DNA of 64,000 nucleotides from Tethya wilhelma (Eukaryota; Porifera; Demospongiae; Tethyida; Tethyidae): NCBI GenBank assembly GCA_964030475.1, contig CAXIPT010000026.1, positions 189,538-253,537 on the forward strand, given 5' to 3'. Positions 1-10,669 of this stretch are shown here, in pieces. A program made the translations under genes and the position numbers. The number at the start of each line of letters is the position of its first letter. Within the stretch, counting starts at the first letter, position 1. The notes below the pieces were generated by a model. It did no database searches, was not told where the DNA came from, and saw only the letters and a list, made by a program, of their open reading frames with translations.

Positions 1-518
1 CTTGAAGGAATAAACTTGGTTTCTTTGTCTTCACGTGTTTTTTGTATCGGTTATTCGTCTCTCTAGCTGAGTCACTAGATACAAAACGAAAAGCGCCTTC
101 TCCGTATGGCAGTCATTCATTTCTAGACTCATTAATAATTCATTAGCTACCTTGGAAATCAAGTTGACGACCCTTTTCTAGTTAGACAAGTGTGCGTTAT
201 TTGGAATCCGAATATTCGCTGCCCTGCCTGTTTTACCTGAAGATTTCTGGTTTTGCTGAAGTCTCTGTAACCAGTTACCAGTACCTTTCAGTCTTCAATA
301 GTATGAGGTGAATAGACTACTTTGTTACAAAGTTGTCATTATAAGAAGATGAGCAAAGCAGCTCCACTGAGCCTACTGAGATACAGGCTTCACCATGACT
401 TTATACTGATAGCATAGATTATAACATAAGCTATAATATCCATTCTGATAGTGTACAAGTAACTACCATATACACACAAACTCAATTGTGATGTAGAATT
501 ATGAAAAAATGAAAACAA
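1..518 (-). repeat. dispersed repeat, truncated by the window edge
   Basis: This stretch is closely similar, in reverse complement, to about 35121-35640 and more weakly to the repeat around 24330-24570. Shared landmarks include the bases around the word GTGCGTTATTTGGAAT and a block reading AAGCGCCTTCTCCGTATGG. It has no open frame that looks like a gene. It is probably the left part of a non-autonomous DNA element whose fuller copy lies at 34863-35930. The family is not identified. Confidence 0.7.
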
Positions 519-791
519 ACAAGTGAAAAAAACATTGGAAATGTAATGAGACATAGGAATGGCCAAATTGTTAAAAAGAAAGCAAACAAGATGGAATGGC
601 TGTTTGAGTGTGTAAAGAATTATTCCTATGGGCAACATGAGGGACTCAACATGGGAAGAGAGTACTATATGCAGCCCACACAGGAATGATTCTGCACACA
701 CTTAAACAGCCATTCCATCTTGTTTGCTTTCTTTTTTACGATTTGGCCATTCCTATGTCACATTACATTTCCAATGTTTTTTTTTACTTGT
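519..791. mobile_element. hairpin MITE with ACAAGTG/A ends
   Basis: The two halves are inverted copies of each other. It begins ACAAGTGAAAAAAACATTGG and ends with the complement, CCAATG followed by a T run and ACTTGT. Both arms contain the phrase ATAGGAATGGCCAAAT and the word AAGAAAGCAAACAAGATGG or its complement. The element would fold into a stem of roughly 100 bp. A sister hairpin is at 34863-35120 and a partial arm is at about 41691-41775. Confidence 0.75.
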
Positions 792-968
792 AAGAATACA
801 ATAAGAATAATAGTGGATTTTAATAAGATAAACTATTAGTTCCTACTATTAACTTTTGAATTTTAAATATGAGAGATTTGAATTTGTAAATTAAACAGCA
901 TAATATATAGAAATGTTTAGACTTATTTTAAGGTTAAGAACTATAGTGTGTGGACATGGCCTTTGGAT

Positions 969-1056
969 CCGGATGGGTCCACCTCCACCACCATTGCCAC
1001 CATTGCCATCACTGTCGCCGCGTTCCTGTCCCCGTCCCCGTCCCCTTCCCCTGTCC
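969..1056. repeat. low-complexity CCA/CCGTCC tract
   Basis: A pyrimidine-rich, imperfect trinucleotide tract would read as Pro/Leu or Arg/Gly repeats depending on strand. It abuts the broken end of the P-like transposase remnant. No gene is supported in the tract itself. Confidence 0.7.
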
Positions 1057-1485
1057 AGTCCTTCCTTAATTTTCATTTCATCAAGGATGATAGTCACGTA
1101 CCTTCAATTTTCAGGGATTGATTCTAAGTTTGCTTCCTCGATTAATTTTTGATGAACTTCTTTCTGATATCCAAGTTTTTGATCGAAGTAGTGCAGATAT
1201 TCTCTTAGAGTTATTTCACTAGGAAGTTGAATGAAACCACTTGTTCGAAGTGCACGATAAACAGAGCTCAAAAGTAGTTTTAGGTTAAGGTGCCATTTTA
1301 TCATAATTGAATGCCATCTGTTTTGGCAAGGATCACTGTTAGAAGCAGCCTTTAACTGCTCCTCCCAGAATAATCTATCTCAGGGTATGCTTTTCTTATC
1401 TTGTCGGCATTTTCTTCCATTATAGAAAGTAAATCTTTGTTAAAATCAGAATTGATAGTTTCACCATTTTGCAGAAATTCGAAAA
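1057..1485 (-). pseudogene. P-element-like (THAP9-type) transposase fragment
   Basis: Read on the minus strand, three collinear blocks match the conserved N-terminal half of animal P-element transposases as I know them. The first ends ADKIRKAYPE. The second contains FWEEQLKAAS, RWHSIMIKW and LNLKLLLSSVYRALR. The third contains SGFIQLPSEITLREYLHYF and then VTIILDEMKIKEGL. The frame changes once near 1385, between AYPE and FWEEQ, and a TGA near 1104 interrupts the reading before VTIILDEM. Beyond the DEMKIKEGL block it collapses into low-complexity DNA. It is a dead, truncated remnant. The family call rests on remembered motif similarity, not on a search. Confidence 0.65.
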
Positions 1486-1489
1486 TGCA

Positions 1490-1760
1490 TACCCGGCCTG
1501 GTGGCTTGTTCACCATTGACTCTGACTCCCAACCCATGGGTAGGTGGTTCGAGTCCCTCCAGTGCCACAGGTATTTGTTTACCATTTTCCTTTCGAGCTC
1601 TGCCTAGGAGTTAACTCAGCTCTACCCCAAAAAATGAGGAGGTTAATTTCACTGCATCCTTCGGAGGGGATGATGTAAAGCGGTCGGTCCCGGGGGACCT
1701 GCGTTCATTAGCCCTAGGCTATTTGCAGGCCCTCGTTAGCCACAATTGTGGACATCGTCA
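1490..1760 (+). repeat. tRNA-like SINE
   Basis: A tRNA-like head contains a near-perfect Pol III B box, GGTTCGAGTCC, about 35 bases after an A-box-like TGGCTTGTTCACC. The degenerate cloverleaf ends in CAGTGCCAC. Downstream lies a block reading CCTTCGGAGGGGATGATG followed by GTCGGTCC, which resembles the central domain seen in several animal SINEs (recalled, not searched). No functional tRNA is claimed because the acceptor and anticodon stems do not pair well. Confidence 0.55.
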
Positions 1761-1787
1761 GAGGGAAATCTGCTACATTGCTACAGC

Positions 1788-2435
1788 AGAGGCGTTTCGA
1801 GAGTTTGCAAGAGAGTACAGTTTTGTCCATGTCACGAGTAGTCCGAGGTTTCCACAAGCTAACAGAGAAGCTTAACGAGCAGTTAAAACTGTGAAACTAT
1901 TGCTAGAAAAGAATGCAGATCCTTACATGGCAATGCTTGTGTACCAAACCACTCCACTAGGGAATGGGTACAGCCATTCACAGCTTCTTATGGGAAGAAT
2001 GTTACAAACAACACTCCCAATCCTTCCCAACCAACTACTTCCAACACTCCCGAATGTCAGAAAGAAAGAGAAACAGTTTACTGAACGAATTAAGAGCAAT
2101 TTCAATCAACACCACAGAGCTCGAGAACTAGAGCCATTGCACTCTGGAGACATGGTATGGATACAAGAAAGACATCCAGTGGGACTGTCACCAGTGAAGC
2201 AGGTGAAAGATCATATTTAGTTTCAACTCCAGAGGGAACTTTTGGAAGAAATCGGAGAGATTTGATCCTAATGTCTAGTGACACCAAAATGCAAGGATCA
2301 GAGAAGGGTGATCATGGAGTAACAGAGCAAGAGACAGTCACTTCCACATCTAGACCACCTCCTAGTGAATCTGTAACTACTCAGAGTGGGAGAATCTCCA
2401 AACCGCCAAACAGACTAATGACAGTTGTAATGTAA
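1788..2435 (+). pseudogene. Ty3/gypsy pol fragment (integrase C-terminal part)
   Basis: The reading begins in the integrase core with FREFAREYSFVHVTSSP and FPQANREA. It then hits a TAA where gypsy integrases have the catalytic Glu of the NGxxE motif, and continues in the same frame as RAVKTVKLLLEKN, YQTTPLGNGYSHSQLLMGR and the basic C-terminal region. Near 2165 the frame shifts to one reading SEAGERSYLVSTPEG and ending GRISKPPNRL, which resembles the tail of gypsy polyproteins. Gag, protease, reverse transcriptase and LTRs are absent. It is a 5'-truncated, dead copy. Confidence 0.8.
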
Positions 2436-2440
2436 GAGAC

Positions 2441-3119
2441 CGACTTAGGAAAGAAGATGTAGTGGTATGTGTTATTATTTGTGCAATACGTACTGTGTTT
2501 AGTGTTTAATATTACTTTGTGCACGTGTGTGTGTTTTCGTGCAATTAGAGAGAGACAATGTGTTCATATAGTTGTACCTGGGTATTAAAAATCAGTGTTG
2601 TTATTGTTCAAGAAATATCCAACCGGAAATTTGGGTATCGATGTTTTGTACATGAGATGTAATCAATACGCATACATAAATAGGTGTATAATATTTAGAA
2701 ATATTTTTCCTCCTATCTCCCTAACGATCTATCAGGGACTAAATTTCCAGTTTGTTTCAAAATTCTAGAATATTCTGACAAAGTATGACCTTTTTAAAAC
2801 CACCCTTTCCTTCCCTCTTTTTTGTTAAAAAGTCATTAAGAACCGCTATCCTCCTGCCACAGCCCTCAATGTCACATGACACTGTCACTTGTAAAACTTG
2901 TCCATCAATACTCGAACAATCAATAGGTATGGAAATTTAGGGAATATAATATAATATTCCTTTAGAAATATGAAATCAACAAAATGTACATTATTAACCC
3001 TGTATTAAAGTTGAGGCAGACTTAACTACACTGAGTAGGAATCGAGTATATATGCAGTTCTAGTGTATGCCTATGTTATGTGTATGCTGTACTTTGACAG
3101 TTTGTCATAGCATTCTCTT
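2441..3119. other. no gene seen
   Basis: AT-rich DNA without a convincing exon or RNA gene on either strand. It may include the 3' flank of the gypsy remnant, but no LTR end could be recognised. Confidence 0.5.
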
Positions 3120-3127
3120 CCTACTTA

Positions 3128-3432
3128 CCACAAGTTGTCATCATCATCATTATCGCTATCCACATCATTGCAGTCTTCTGGGTCACTGAAAGGTATGGGT
3201 CAATGTTATGCTATGCTAGTCGTTGCATTTGTGTATAATCTATAAGAACGTTGTGTTAGCATCATTTAGAAGTGTAGCATCATCTGCATCATTATCATCA
3301 TCGTACACAATTTCTTCTTGAAAACCAAACTCTTCATCACTTCCAGGACAGAACATGTCTCCAACATCATCTCCAAACTCAGGATCAAGATCAGTCTCAT
3401 CTATATCACTTCTTGTGCATTGAGTGATCTGG
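3128..3432 (-). CDS. possible acidic exons, unidentified
   Basis: On the minus strand 3260-3432 is open and strongly acidic, with blocks such as DIDETDLDPEFGDD, CPGSDEEFGFQEE and YDDDNDADDA. A second Asp-rich stretch lies at 3128-3185. Splice-like signals separate them. Acidic N-terminal regions like this occur in several transposases and in nuclear proteins, but no catalytic domain is nearby and I cannot name it. It could equally be low-complexity DNA built of GAT/CAT triplets. Confidence 0.25.
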
Positions 3433-3684
3433 AGGATCCTGCTGCCATGATCCTAGTTGTAGTTTTGCGCAAGTTGAATTAATTATCACTAATAAATGTA
3501 TATTCATTGTTATTCTAACCTCGTGTGAGTGGGCGTTGGTATAGTACCACGAATTACTCTTCCGTTTAGCCACAGAAGCAGATCTTCAGGTAAGTAGCTA
3601 TCAAAGCCATAGTGACTAGAGCGGCTCCACTTCGAGCAGCTGGCTTGTTGAGCTGTGAATTACAATACTTTCCGTCATGGTATA

Positions 3685-3757
3685 TAGCTATGACGGGTTT
3701 TCCCGTCATAACAAAGTACGCGCGATGAATTTGATGGGTTTTCCCGTCATAGCGGGT
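3685..3757. repeat. palindromic CGGGTTTTCCCG motif cluster
   Basis: The near-palindrome ATGACGGGTTTTCCCGTCAT occurs here, a second GGGTTTTCCCGTCAT follows 30 bases later, and the complementary form ATGACGGGAAAACCCGTCAT recurs at about 8500-8519. The motif marks both sides of the nested repeat block, so it is probably part of an element end. Confidence 0.55.
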
Positions 3758-3829
3758 GTAATTGATTAAACACTTGGAACATTTTCTATAGGAAAAGAAC
3801 ATTTCTAAGACCAAAAAGTACACTTTTAA

Positions 3830-4449
3830 CCCTTTAGGGCCGATTGCGGATTTTTCCGCATGCGCGTATTAAACGTTCGCGATTTTTTGCAACTTATCGC
3901 ATATTTTTTATTCTAGCCATAGCGTTTGAGCTGTGGGCTCTAGACTCACTATGCAATTAGGTAAGGTAGTGCACTAGTAAAATACCAAATTTAACCCAGA
4001 TCTAATTAGTGGGTGTGGCGATATACACGTTAGAAGTCAAAGGTCACGTTTGCTTCACGATCAACACCATCGGTTTTAAACTCACGTTTTTTTCTTAGTG
4101 CTTTGCAGGAGAAGCTTGACGCTAGTTATGGAGGTGCAGGGAGGCTTAGGCTATACCTGCAGCTAATGACTTCTGTAGTCCTGCTTTGCTAGCTAGAAAA
4201 AAAGCCAAAAGTTTGCTAGTAATTTGGCAAACTTTGACTGCTTCCATTTTTGCAAGCATTTGAAGTAAACAAATACTAACTTAGAACAGAATCAATACAG
4301 CTATGGCTTAGTCCAACCATAGCTAAGTAAAACTAGTGAAGAAAGAGAGCAGCTATGGCTATAGCAAGAACAAAATATACAAAAGATAAAGCTAATTTAA
4401 TATTCATAAAGTTTAATTATGTATGCATAAATAATCCGGGCCCTAAAGG
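3830..4449. mobile_element. piggyBac-type MITE at TTAA (inside the array)
   Basis: Flanked by TTAA on both sides (3826-3829 and 4450-4453). The ends are CCCTTTAGGGCC and GGGCCCTAAAGG, an inverted pair. The array unit reads through when the element and one TTAA are removed, so insertion into a pre-existing array is visible directly. TTAA target duplication with a CCCTTT-like end is typical of piggyBac elements. There is no coding capacity. Confidence 0.85.
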
Positions 4450-4919
4450 TTAACAAAAAATATATATATTTTGCATACATAAGAAACACATTTGTGAAAA
4501 TTCACTTTTTAAACAAAGGAAACATTCTCTATAGGTAGAGAACATTGTTTGTCAAAAACAAAGTAAAATCTCGGTCCAGAAAAAGAACTTAGTTTATTTG
4601 AGTGGCTATGGAGTTTGAAAATTTTCTAGGAGCAAAAGTACACTTTTGACGAAAAATGTATATTTTGCTTAGAAAAAATTTTCTTACACAAAAGAAACAC
4701 TTTTGTTAAAATTCACACAGGGAACATTCTCTACAGGAAAAGAACATTGTGAAAAACAAAGTTTTCTCCCAGTAGAGAAAAAGGACTTATTTTTTTTGAG
4801 TGGCTATGGTCTAAGAAAATTTTCTAAGACCAAAAAGTACATTTATAACAAAAAATGTTTATTTTGTGTACAAAACGTTTTCTAGCACAAAAGAAAATTT
4901 GTAAAAATTTACTTTTTAA

Positions 4920-5309
4920 CCCTTTAAACTAAGCTCTTTTTAACCCCCCAAACTAAGCTCACAAATATGTAAACTAACTATCCCTCTACTATCACAAGTA
5001 GCGCTAAGCTTCTAATCCTAGAGACTACAGAGAAAACGAGCTAAGAAAACTTATAGTCACGATCGCAGCGATCGTGACCTTCTGCACTTCTCGACCTCGC
5101 TGAGCCCCACCTACTTATCAGTTCCAACTCAAACTTGGTACTTTACTAGGGTGATACCTTGCCTAAATGCACGGCAAGTTTAAAGTTCAATACTAATTGG
5201 CTTAGCTGCAGAGCTCGCGCTAACGTTGCGATGACGTCTTTAGACGTCAATCGTATTTCAAATGCAATAATTAAATGACATCTATAGCCAGTCATTCGTA
5301 ATTAACGGG
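4920..5309. mobile_element. piggyBac-type MITE at TTAA, second family
   Basis: TTAA flanks at 4916-4919 and 5310-5313 bound a 390-bp segment beginning CCCTTTAAACTAAGC and ending TAATTAACGGG. Array units continue on both sides. The interior contains the near-palindrome CACGATCGCAGCGATCGTG. A second copy lies in inverted orientation at 12175-12539, where one end is cut off by the CACTA element. Confidence 0.8.
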
Positions 5310-7082
5310 TTAAACACAGAGAACATGCTCTACATGTAAAAAAATGTTTGTCAAAAACAAAGTTATCTCTCCATCCAGAAAAAAAACTCAGTTTTTTTGA
5401 GTGGCTATGGTCTTTGAAAATTTTCTAAGAGCAAAAAGTACACTTTTGACAAAAAAACATTTTTCAAAAAATTTCGTAGCACAAACTAAACACTTTCATG
5501 AAAGTTCACTTTTTCAACACTTGGAATATTCTCTAGAGGTAGAGAACATTGTGAAAACCAAAATTTTATTTTGGTAGAGGAAAAAATTAAGTGTTTTTGA
5601 ATGACTAAAATTTTCTAGGACCCAAAAGTACACTTTTAAGGCAAAACGCTTGTTTTGCCTAGAAAACATTAATTTTTCTAGAAGCACTTTTGTGAAAATT
5701 CACTTTTTCAATACTTAGAACATTCTCTAGAGATAAAGAACATTATTTTTGAAAAACAAAACCATTTTGGTACAGAAAAAGAAGTTAAATTTTTCGAGTG
5801 CGCAGACTTATAAAATTTTCTAAGAATAACTTTTGACAAAAAATGTTTATTTTGCCTAGAAAACATTTTCTAGCATAAAAGATTGATTTTTGCGAAAATT
5901 CACTTTTCAGAATATTCTCTACTGAAAAAAAACATTGTTTTAAACAAAAACAAAGTTTTTTATCGGTAGAGAAAAAGAACTTAGTTTTGTTTGAGTGACT
6001 ATGGACTTAGAAAATTTTCTAAGACCTAAAAAAGTACAGTTTTGACAAAAAATGTTTATTTTGCCTTAAAAAACGTTTACTAGCACAAAAGAAACACATT
6101 TTGTGAAAATACACCTTTTCAACACTTGGAATATTTTCTAGAGGTAGAGAACATTATGTACAAAAATGAAGTTTTTTCTCGGTAGAGAAAAAGACCTTGG
6201 TGACTATGGACTTAAAAAAATTTTCTAAGACCAAAAAGTACACTTTTGACAAAACATTTACAGAAACACTTTTGTGAAAATTCACTTTTTCAACACTTAG
6301 AATATTCTCTAGAGGTAGAGAACATTGTTTGTGAAAAATAAAGTTTTATTTCAGTAAAAAAACAGAACTTAGTTTTTTTGAGTGACTATGGACTTAGAAA
6401 ATATTTTAAGACCCAAAATTACACTTTTGACAAAAAACGTTTATTTTGCGTAGAAAATATTTTTCAGCACAAAAGAAGCACTTTTATGAAAATTCACTTT
6501 TTCAATAGTTGGAATATTCTCTAGAGGTAGAGAACATTATTTGTGAGAAAAGAAGTTTTTACTCGGTAGAGAAAAAGACCTTAATTTTCTTGAGTGACAA
6601 TGGACTTAGAAAATTTTCTAAGACTAAAAAGTACACTATTGACAAAAACACTTGTGAAAATTCACCTTTTCAACACTTGTAATATTATCTAGAGGTAAGT
6701 TTGTGAAAAATATAGTTTTATTTCGGTAGAAAAAAGAACGTAGTTTTTTGAGTGACTATGGACTTAGAAAATTTTCTAAGACCAAAAAGTACACTGTTGA
6801 CAAAAACATATATTTTCCAAGAAAACATTTTCCAGCACAAAAGAAACACTTTCGTGAAAATTAACTTTTCGAACACAGTGAACATTCTCTACAGGAAAAG
6901 AACATTGTTCGTAAAAAACAAAGTTTTCTTTCAGTAGAGAAAAAGAACTTGGTTTTTTTGTGTGACTAGGGACTTAAAAAATTTTCTAAGAGCAAAAAGT
7001 ACTCTTGACAAAAAGCATTTATTTTTCCTAGAAAAGTTTTTTTAGCACAAAAGAAACACTTTTGTAAAAATTTACGTTTTAA

Positions 7083-7329
7083 CCCATTACACACAGAAAT
7101 TAAACTGGGCGTGCGTTACTTGAAATACGGAATTATTGCTGACTCAGCGTAGCTATTTTGCAAGCTCTGAACATTAGCGACTCTCTAATTTTAGGCTAGG
7201 AGTGTAGCGCTTAGATTCTAGTCACAAGGAAGAAAGTCTGGATCTATCGCTCCCGATCAGGAGATCGCCCCAACATATTTTGTTGGTAAGATATATTTCT
7301 ATTTGTAAGTTTATACTTACTCAGGTGAA
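7083..7329. mobile_element. TTAA-bounded segment next to the array
   Basis: The array stops at a TTAA (7079-7082) followed by CCCATTACACAC, and the next TTAA followed by CCCTTTGAGCAC is at 7330-7333. The segment may be a truncated element or part of a composite with the next one. Terminal inverted repeats are weak, so this call is tentative. Confidence 0.4.
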
Positions 7330-7333
7330 TTAA

Positions 7334-7961
7334 CCCTTTGAGCACACACTAATAATTCAATAATTTCACTGCTAACGCATAATGTGCAATAATGCGCAAA
7401 CATGGTTGCGTAACAGACAAGTTTTAGATCGATTTTTGCATGCTAAGCACTTACCACTGAACTTTAAACTCTATATACGAATAGGTAAGGGACTCACTAG
7501 TAGTATACTCAAGTTAAAGCTAGAGGTGTTGCGTTGCAGTTAACAATGAACTGCTAATAGTCACAATCGTCGCGATTGCAATAATCGGTTTTAGAGCAAC
7601 ATTTTCTTCACAGCCCTTTGGAGCACAAGCTTAAAACTTGCAGCGTAGGGTGCAGCGATAGTTAGGCTAGCATTGCTTTTGAAAGCTTGGTTAGCAAACT
7701 AGAAAAAAAGCCTTAGACGCGAAGGGTTATTAGTGCGTCTGACCCCCTTGCCAAACTTGAGGCTGTTTTTGTGAGGATTGGTGCACTGTTGCTTGCACTT
7801 TAGTTAGTATAACTATTGCTTAGTTTCATCATGAAATGAAATTTGACTAACTGCTACTATAAAAGAAATACAAAAGAAAGGCGTAGCTACTCATTGAGCG
7901 TATGTATACGCTCGCCGCGAAATTCGAAGCGAGAAATTGAGCGTATATATATTTTCACCGG
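7334..7961. mobile_element. probable piggyBac-type MITE
   Basis: Begins CCCTTTGAGCAC right after a TTAA and ends CACCGG right before another TTAA (7962-7965). Beyond the start the ends match only weakly. The interior shares phrases with the 3830-4449 element, for example the run around GGAGCACAAGCTTAAAAC and the CTAGAAAAAAAGCC word, suggesting a related family. Confidence 0.5.
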
Positions 7962-7965
7962 TTAA

Positions 7966-8480
7966 GAACTGGGTCCATGTAGTTTACCTCAATTAGGTAC
8001 ACATTATTCAAAAGCAGTATAACTTTAATAATATACAATAGAAATAGAAGTATAGATTGTATTTTTTTTATTAGAGTATGTAAATGTAATTGATTTTGTC
8101 ACATGACCTGTCGTTTTTTGCATAATTAGCTTCTCATGACTAGGCAGATGGTTTCTACTCTTGCTATGGCAACCAACTTTTGACACTGAAATCATCTCAT
8201 GACGAGCTGCACAGTTTTTGTCCAAAAACTGCAGCTGCATTAAATAATGACTCACTTTCTCAATAAAGCACACCAGTCAAAGACACATTATTGGCTCTTT
8301 CTCGACCATAATATTTAAATAATTGGTGAAGTTTTAGTCACATGACCTGCACATGTTATGAGCATGTTTAGGGTAAGTATGAAAATCTATACATGTGTTT
8401 TCACAGTGGTATTACCCATAGTTTAGAAGATATAACTAGACCATGCATAATTTTACCACTGAATTAGCTGGACCCAGTCC
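7966..8480. mobile_element. TTAA MITE with GGACTGGGTCCA ends
   Basis: TTAA at 7962-7965 and 8481-8484 flank a 515-bp element starting GAACTGGGTCCA and ending TGGACCCAGTCC, an inverted repeat with one mismatch. A solo end of the same family, TTAAGGACTGGGTCAGCTGG, is at 26628-26647. The apparent minus-strand reading inside is not supported as a gene. Confidence 0.8.
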
Positions 8481-8484
8481 TTAA

Positions 8485-9190
8485 CTCTTTATACCCAGGA
8501 TGACGGGAAAACCCGTCATTAGTTGAAGTGTATTGAGATACGAAACACTGGCAAAACACGTCATAGCTACAGCTGTTATATTAGCGCTAAATTACAGCCT
8601 CACGTACGCCTGCACGGAGGTGTTAGTATTGCTGCAGCAGCTAGTTTTGTAGCTCTTCCTGCAACTAATTCCTCGAGGCACTTACCTGCACTAACACTGT
8701 AGTAAACAAGCGAAGTACTTTCAAATGCCCACTTGAAATACAAGGTAATTATTGTACATATATAAACAATGTAAGTACAACACTGTAATATACAAGTATT
8801 GTTATTTCTGACTCTGCTCTCTGGTAATGATCAACTAATTCAACAAAGAACAATGCTTATGTTGCAACAAAAACCAAATGGGCTTAATTTTGAGCATCAG
8901 TAGTTGGGGATTCAACTGAATTTGAAAATTCTATTACTATGTATCAATCAACTACTAGAAGCCTAACCGTTTCTATTTGACTATAATTTTTTGTGTTTTT
9001 GTCAATAGTTAAAATTAAAAATTAAAATTTATATCTGCCATTATCTGGCATTGTCAAATGAATACTATTGTGGTAGACTGTGAACTATGGACATTGGTTA
9101 TTAGTAATTATTAGTAGTTGCTGAATCAGCAGAAAAAGATCGCTGATTCAGCAATTTTTAAGCAATCAACATTATTCATCTGATATCTAA
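8485..9190. other. element end and unassigned DNA
   Basis: Immediately after the TTAA at 8481 the sequence CTCTTTATACCCAGG and the ATGACGGGAAAACCCGTCAT palindrome look like the end of a further TTAA element whose other end was not found. From about 8600 to 9190 nothing recognisable is present. Confidence 0.45.
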
Positions 9191-9194
9191 TTGC

Positions 9195-9971
9195 TTGCTT
9201 GCAACCTCAGCTGACCTCCCCGAGCCTTTCAATAAGCACTCTGTGTCTCAGCTACGTTGGTGGCTGTTGTGTAGAGGCATCAATGTGCCAAGGTCTTGGA
9301 GAAAGCAGCAAGTAATAGACAGGTACGCATGCAATATTTATTGTAGAGTGTGTCTAGTTACATACACTACATGTACGAGCTGTAGTTGTATACTTCTGTG
9401 TACCCTGGCTGTTTATAGAATACAGCAAGTCAAACATGATGTCATCCCTGTGGTTGATGTGGATGGATCATATGTATACAAGAAATACATCTCTTTTGCT
9501 GAAGCTGGACAACAAGTTGCTCGACCAGGGCCACCATCTCCTCCTCTTACAGAATGGAAACTTGTCTCTGAAGCCACATGTAAAGACGTTGGTATTCATA
9601 TTCCTTTTGTGATCTCAGGTAAACATTAAAATATCTCACTTCAGTTACGCTAATATTTGTTTACTTGCTGCTTTTTTTCCCCTTCATTTTATATTCCTAC
9701 TGTAAGTTTGGTATATACTTACCTTGCTGGACATTTGGGCCATTATGGTGACCAGGGTGCTTTTAGGGCACTTGCGCAAGGACACACTCATTGGGTTTCT
9801 GGGAGATTACAACAAACGGAAGTGAATGTGTCGCACCCAGCTTACTGTCATATTCGCTGTTAGATGAAGCTTTCTATGAAGCAGGGTTTGTACACTGTGT
9901 ACATGCTTTGGGGAGAGAAGGAGAACTAGCAACCATTTGCTCAGCTACTTGTGAATGTACTGCAGGGTATG
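9195..9971 (+). pseudogene. SAP-like plus SWIM-type zinc-finger protein fragment
   Basis: Exon 1 (to 9321) encodes a SAP-like helix pair with LRWWLLCRGINVPRSWRKQ. Exon 2 (about 9419-9618) encodes VIPVVDVDGSYVYKK and ends FVISG. Exon 3 (from about 9698) encodes HTHWVSGRL and SHPAYCHIRC, then the frame shifts and continues as FYEAGFVHCVHALG to CECTAG at a splice donor near 9967. CxCxxG before a missing CxH is the start of a SWIM zinc finger. Proteins with this order are common in cnidarian and sponge genomes and are often TE-associated or next to YqaJ-type nuclease domains (recalled). The later exons are absent because repeats follow directly. Confidence 0.5.
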
Positions 9972-10094
9972 TTCATCATTTTTTAAATATATACATCACA
10001 TACATGTACACTCTCTCTCACACACACACAATCATTGAATTTAATCAAAATTTTTCTGCTTACATGCATCTGGCCTATTGTCACACATGTTTGT

Positions 10095-10669
10095 TTACTA
10101 GTATTTCCTATGATGGGTAAATGAAACCAAATACATGATTGTTTTGAACCTTTCATGCACTTTGGTTATTACTATGCGTGATCATTCTATTTAATACCCA
10201 CCTGCTAACCTTACACTCAAGTTTATAAGTACTTACTTGCTTTTTATCTTCTTCTTGAGTTATCTCTTGGCTTTCTTCTTCTTTTGCAGTACTTGGAAGA
10301 AATTTTAGCGAGGCTTCTTTATAGGTAATTACTTGCTTGTTGTCTTCTTCTTGAGTTAGCTTTTGGCTTTCTTCTTTCTTTGTAGGACTTGGAAAAAATT
10401 TTTAAGGGGCGCTTCATCAGTATGCAATTATTCTACTACAAACTTGTTTCACTACAATGTGCAACATGAATAATTATGACACAGAGAGTATATGGAGTGA
10501 TTGTAGTACACCATAGCAACATATTCATTGACATTTTTTGCATAGCAACTGTATTGAGCGATCGGTTTTTAAAGGCTTTATCTAATCTAGCCGAATCAAA
10601 TTTTGTTTTCGGCATCTACTTATGACGTTATTGCAAAAGAAACAATAATCGTGATTTTTACTGGCAAAT
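10095..10669 (+). repeat. dispersed repeat flanking the tandem-array element
   Basis: Nearly the same sequence, in the same orientation, lies at about 27945-28386. Shared landmarks are TATTTCCTATGATGGGTA, the CTTCTTGAGTTA/TTTGGCTTTCTTCTT block (here duplicated in tandem) and CATCTACTTATGACGT. In both places it leads directly into a tandem-array element. Confidence 0.75.

Larger units (their letters stand above)
3762..7078 (+). repeat. tandem array of ~200-bp units
   Basis: The same unit recurs many times with drift: a GAGTGACTATGGACTTAG block, then TTTTCTAAGACCAAAAAGTA, CACTTTTGACAAAAAATG, TAGCACAAAAGAAACAC, AATATTCTCTAGAGGTAG and a GGTAGAGAAAAAGAAC block. Spacing of the GTGACTATGG block is mostly 190-210 bases, with one shorter unit. 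Two MITEs at TTAA sites interrupt the array. Related units lie at 10670-11190, 22871-23967, 28387-29474 and 58880-58960. No protein reading persists across units, so it is satellite-like. Confidence 0.9.

Noticed and set aside
913..1152. Pro-rich plus-strand reading opposite the P-like fragment
   Set aside because: It is the shadow of the CCA/CCGTCC tract and of the minus-strand transposase remnant.
1490..1575. Functional tRNA gene
   Set aside because: The B box is good, but acceptor, anticodon and T stems pair poorly and SINE-type sequence follows.
4703..6937. Short Lys/Phe-rich readings inside the array
   Set aside because: They do not persist from unit to unit and change frame with each repeat.
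3762..7078. CRISPR-like or regulatory array
   Set aside because: Units are ~200 bp, drift continuously and have no spacer/repeat split; the genome is eukaryotic.
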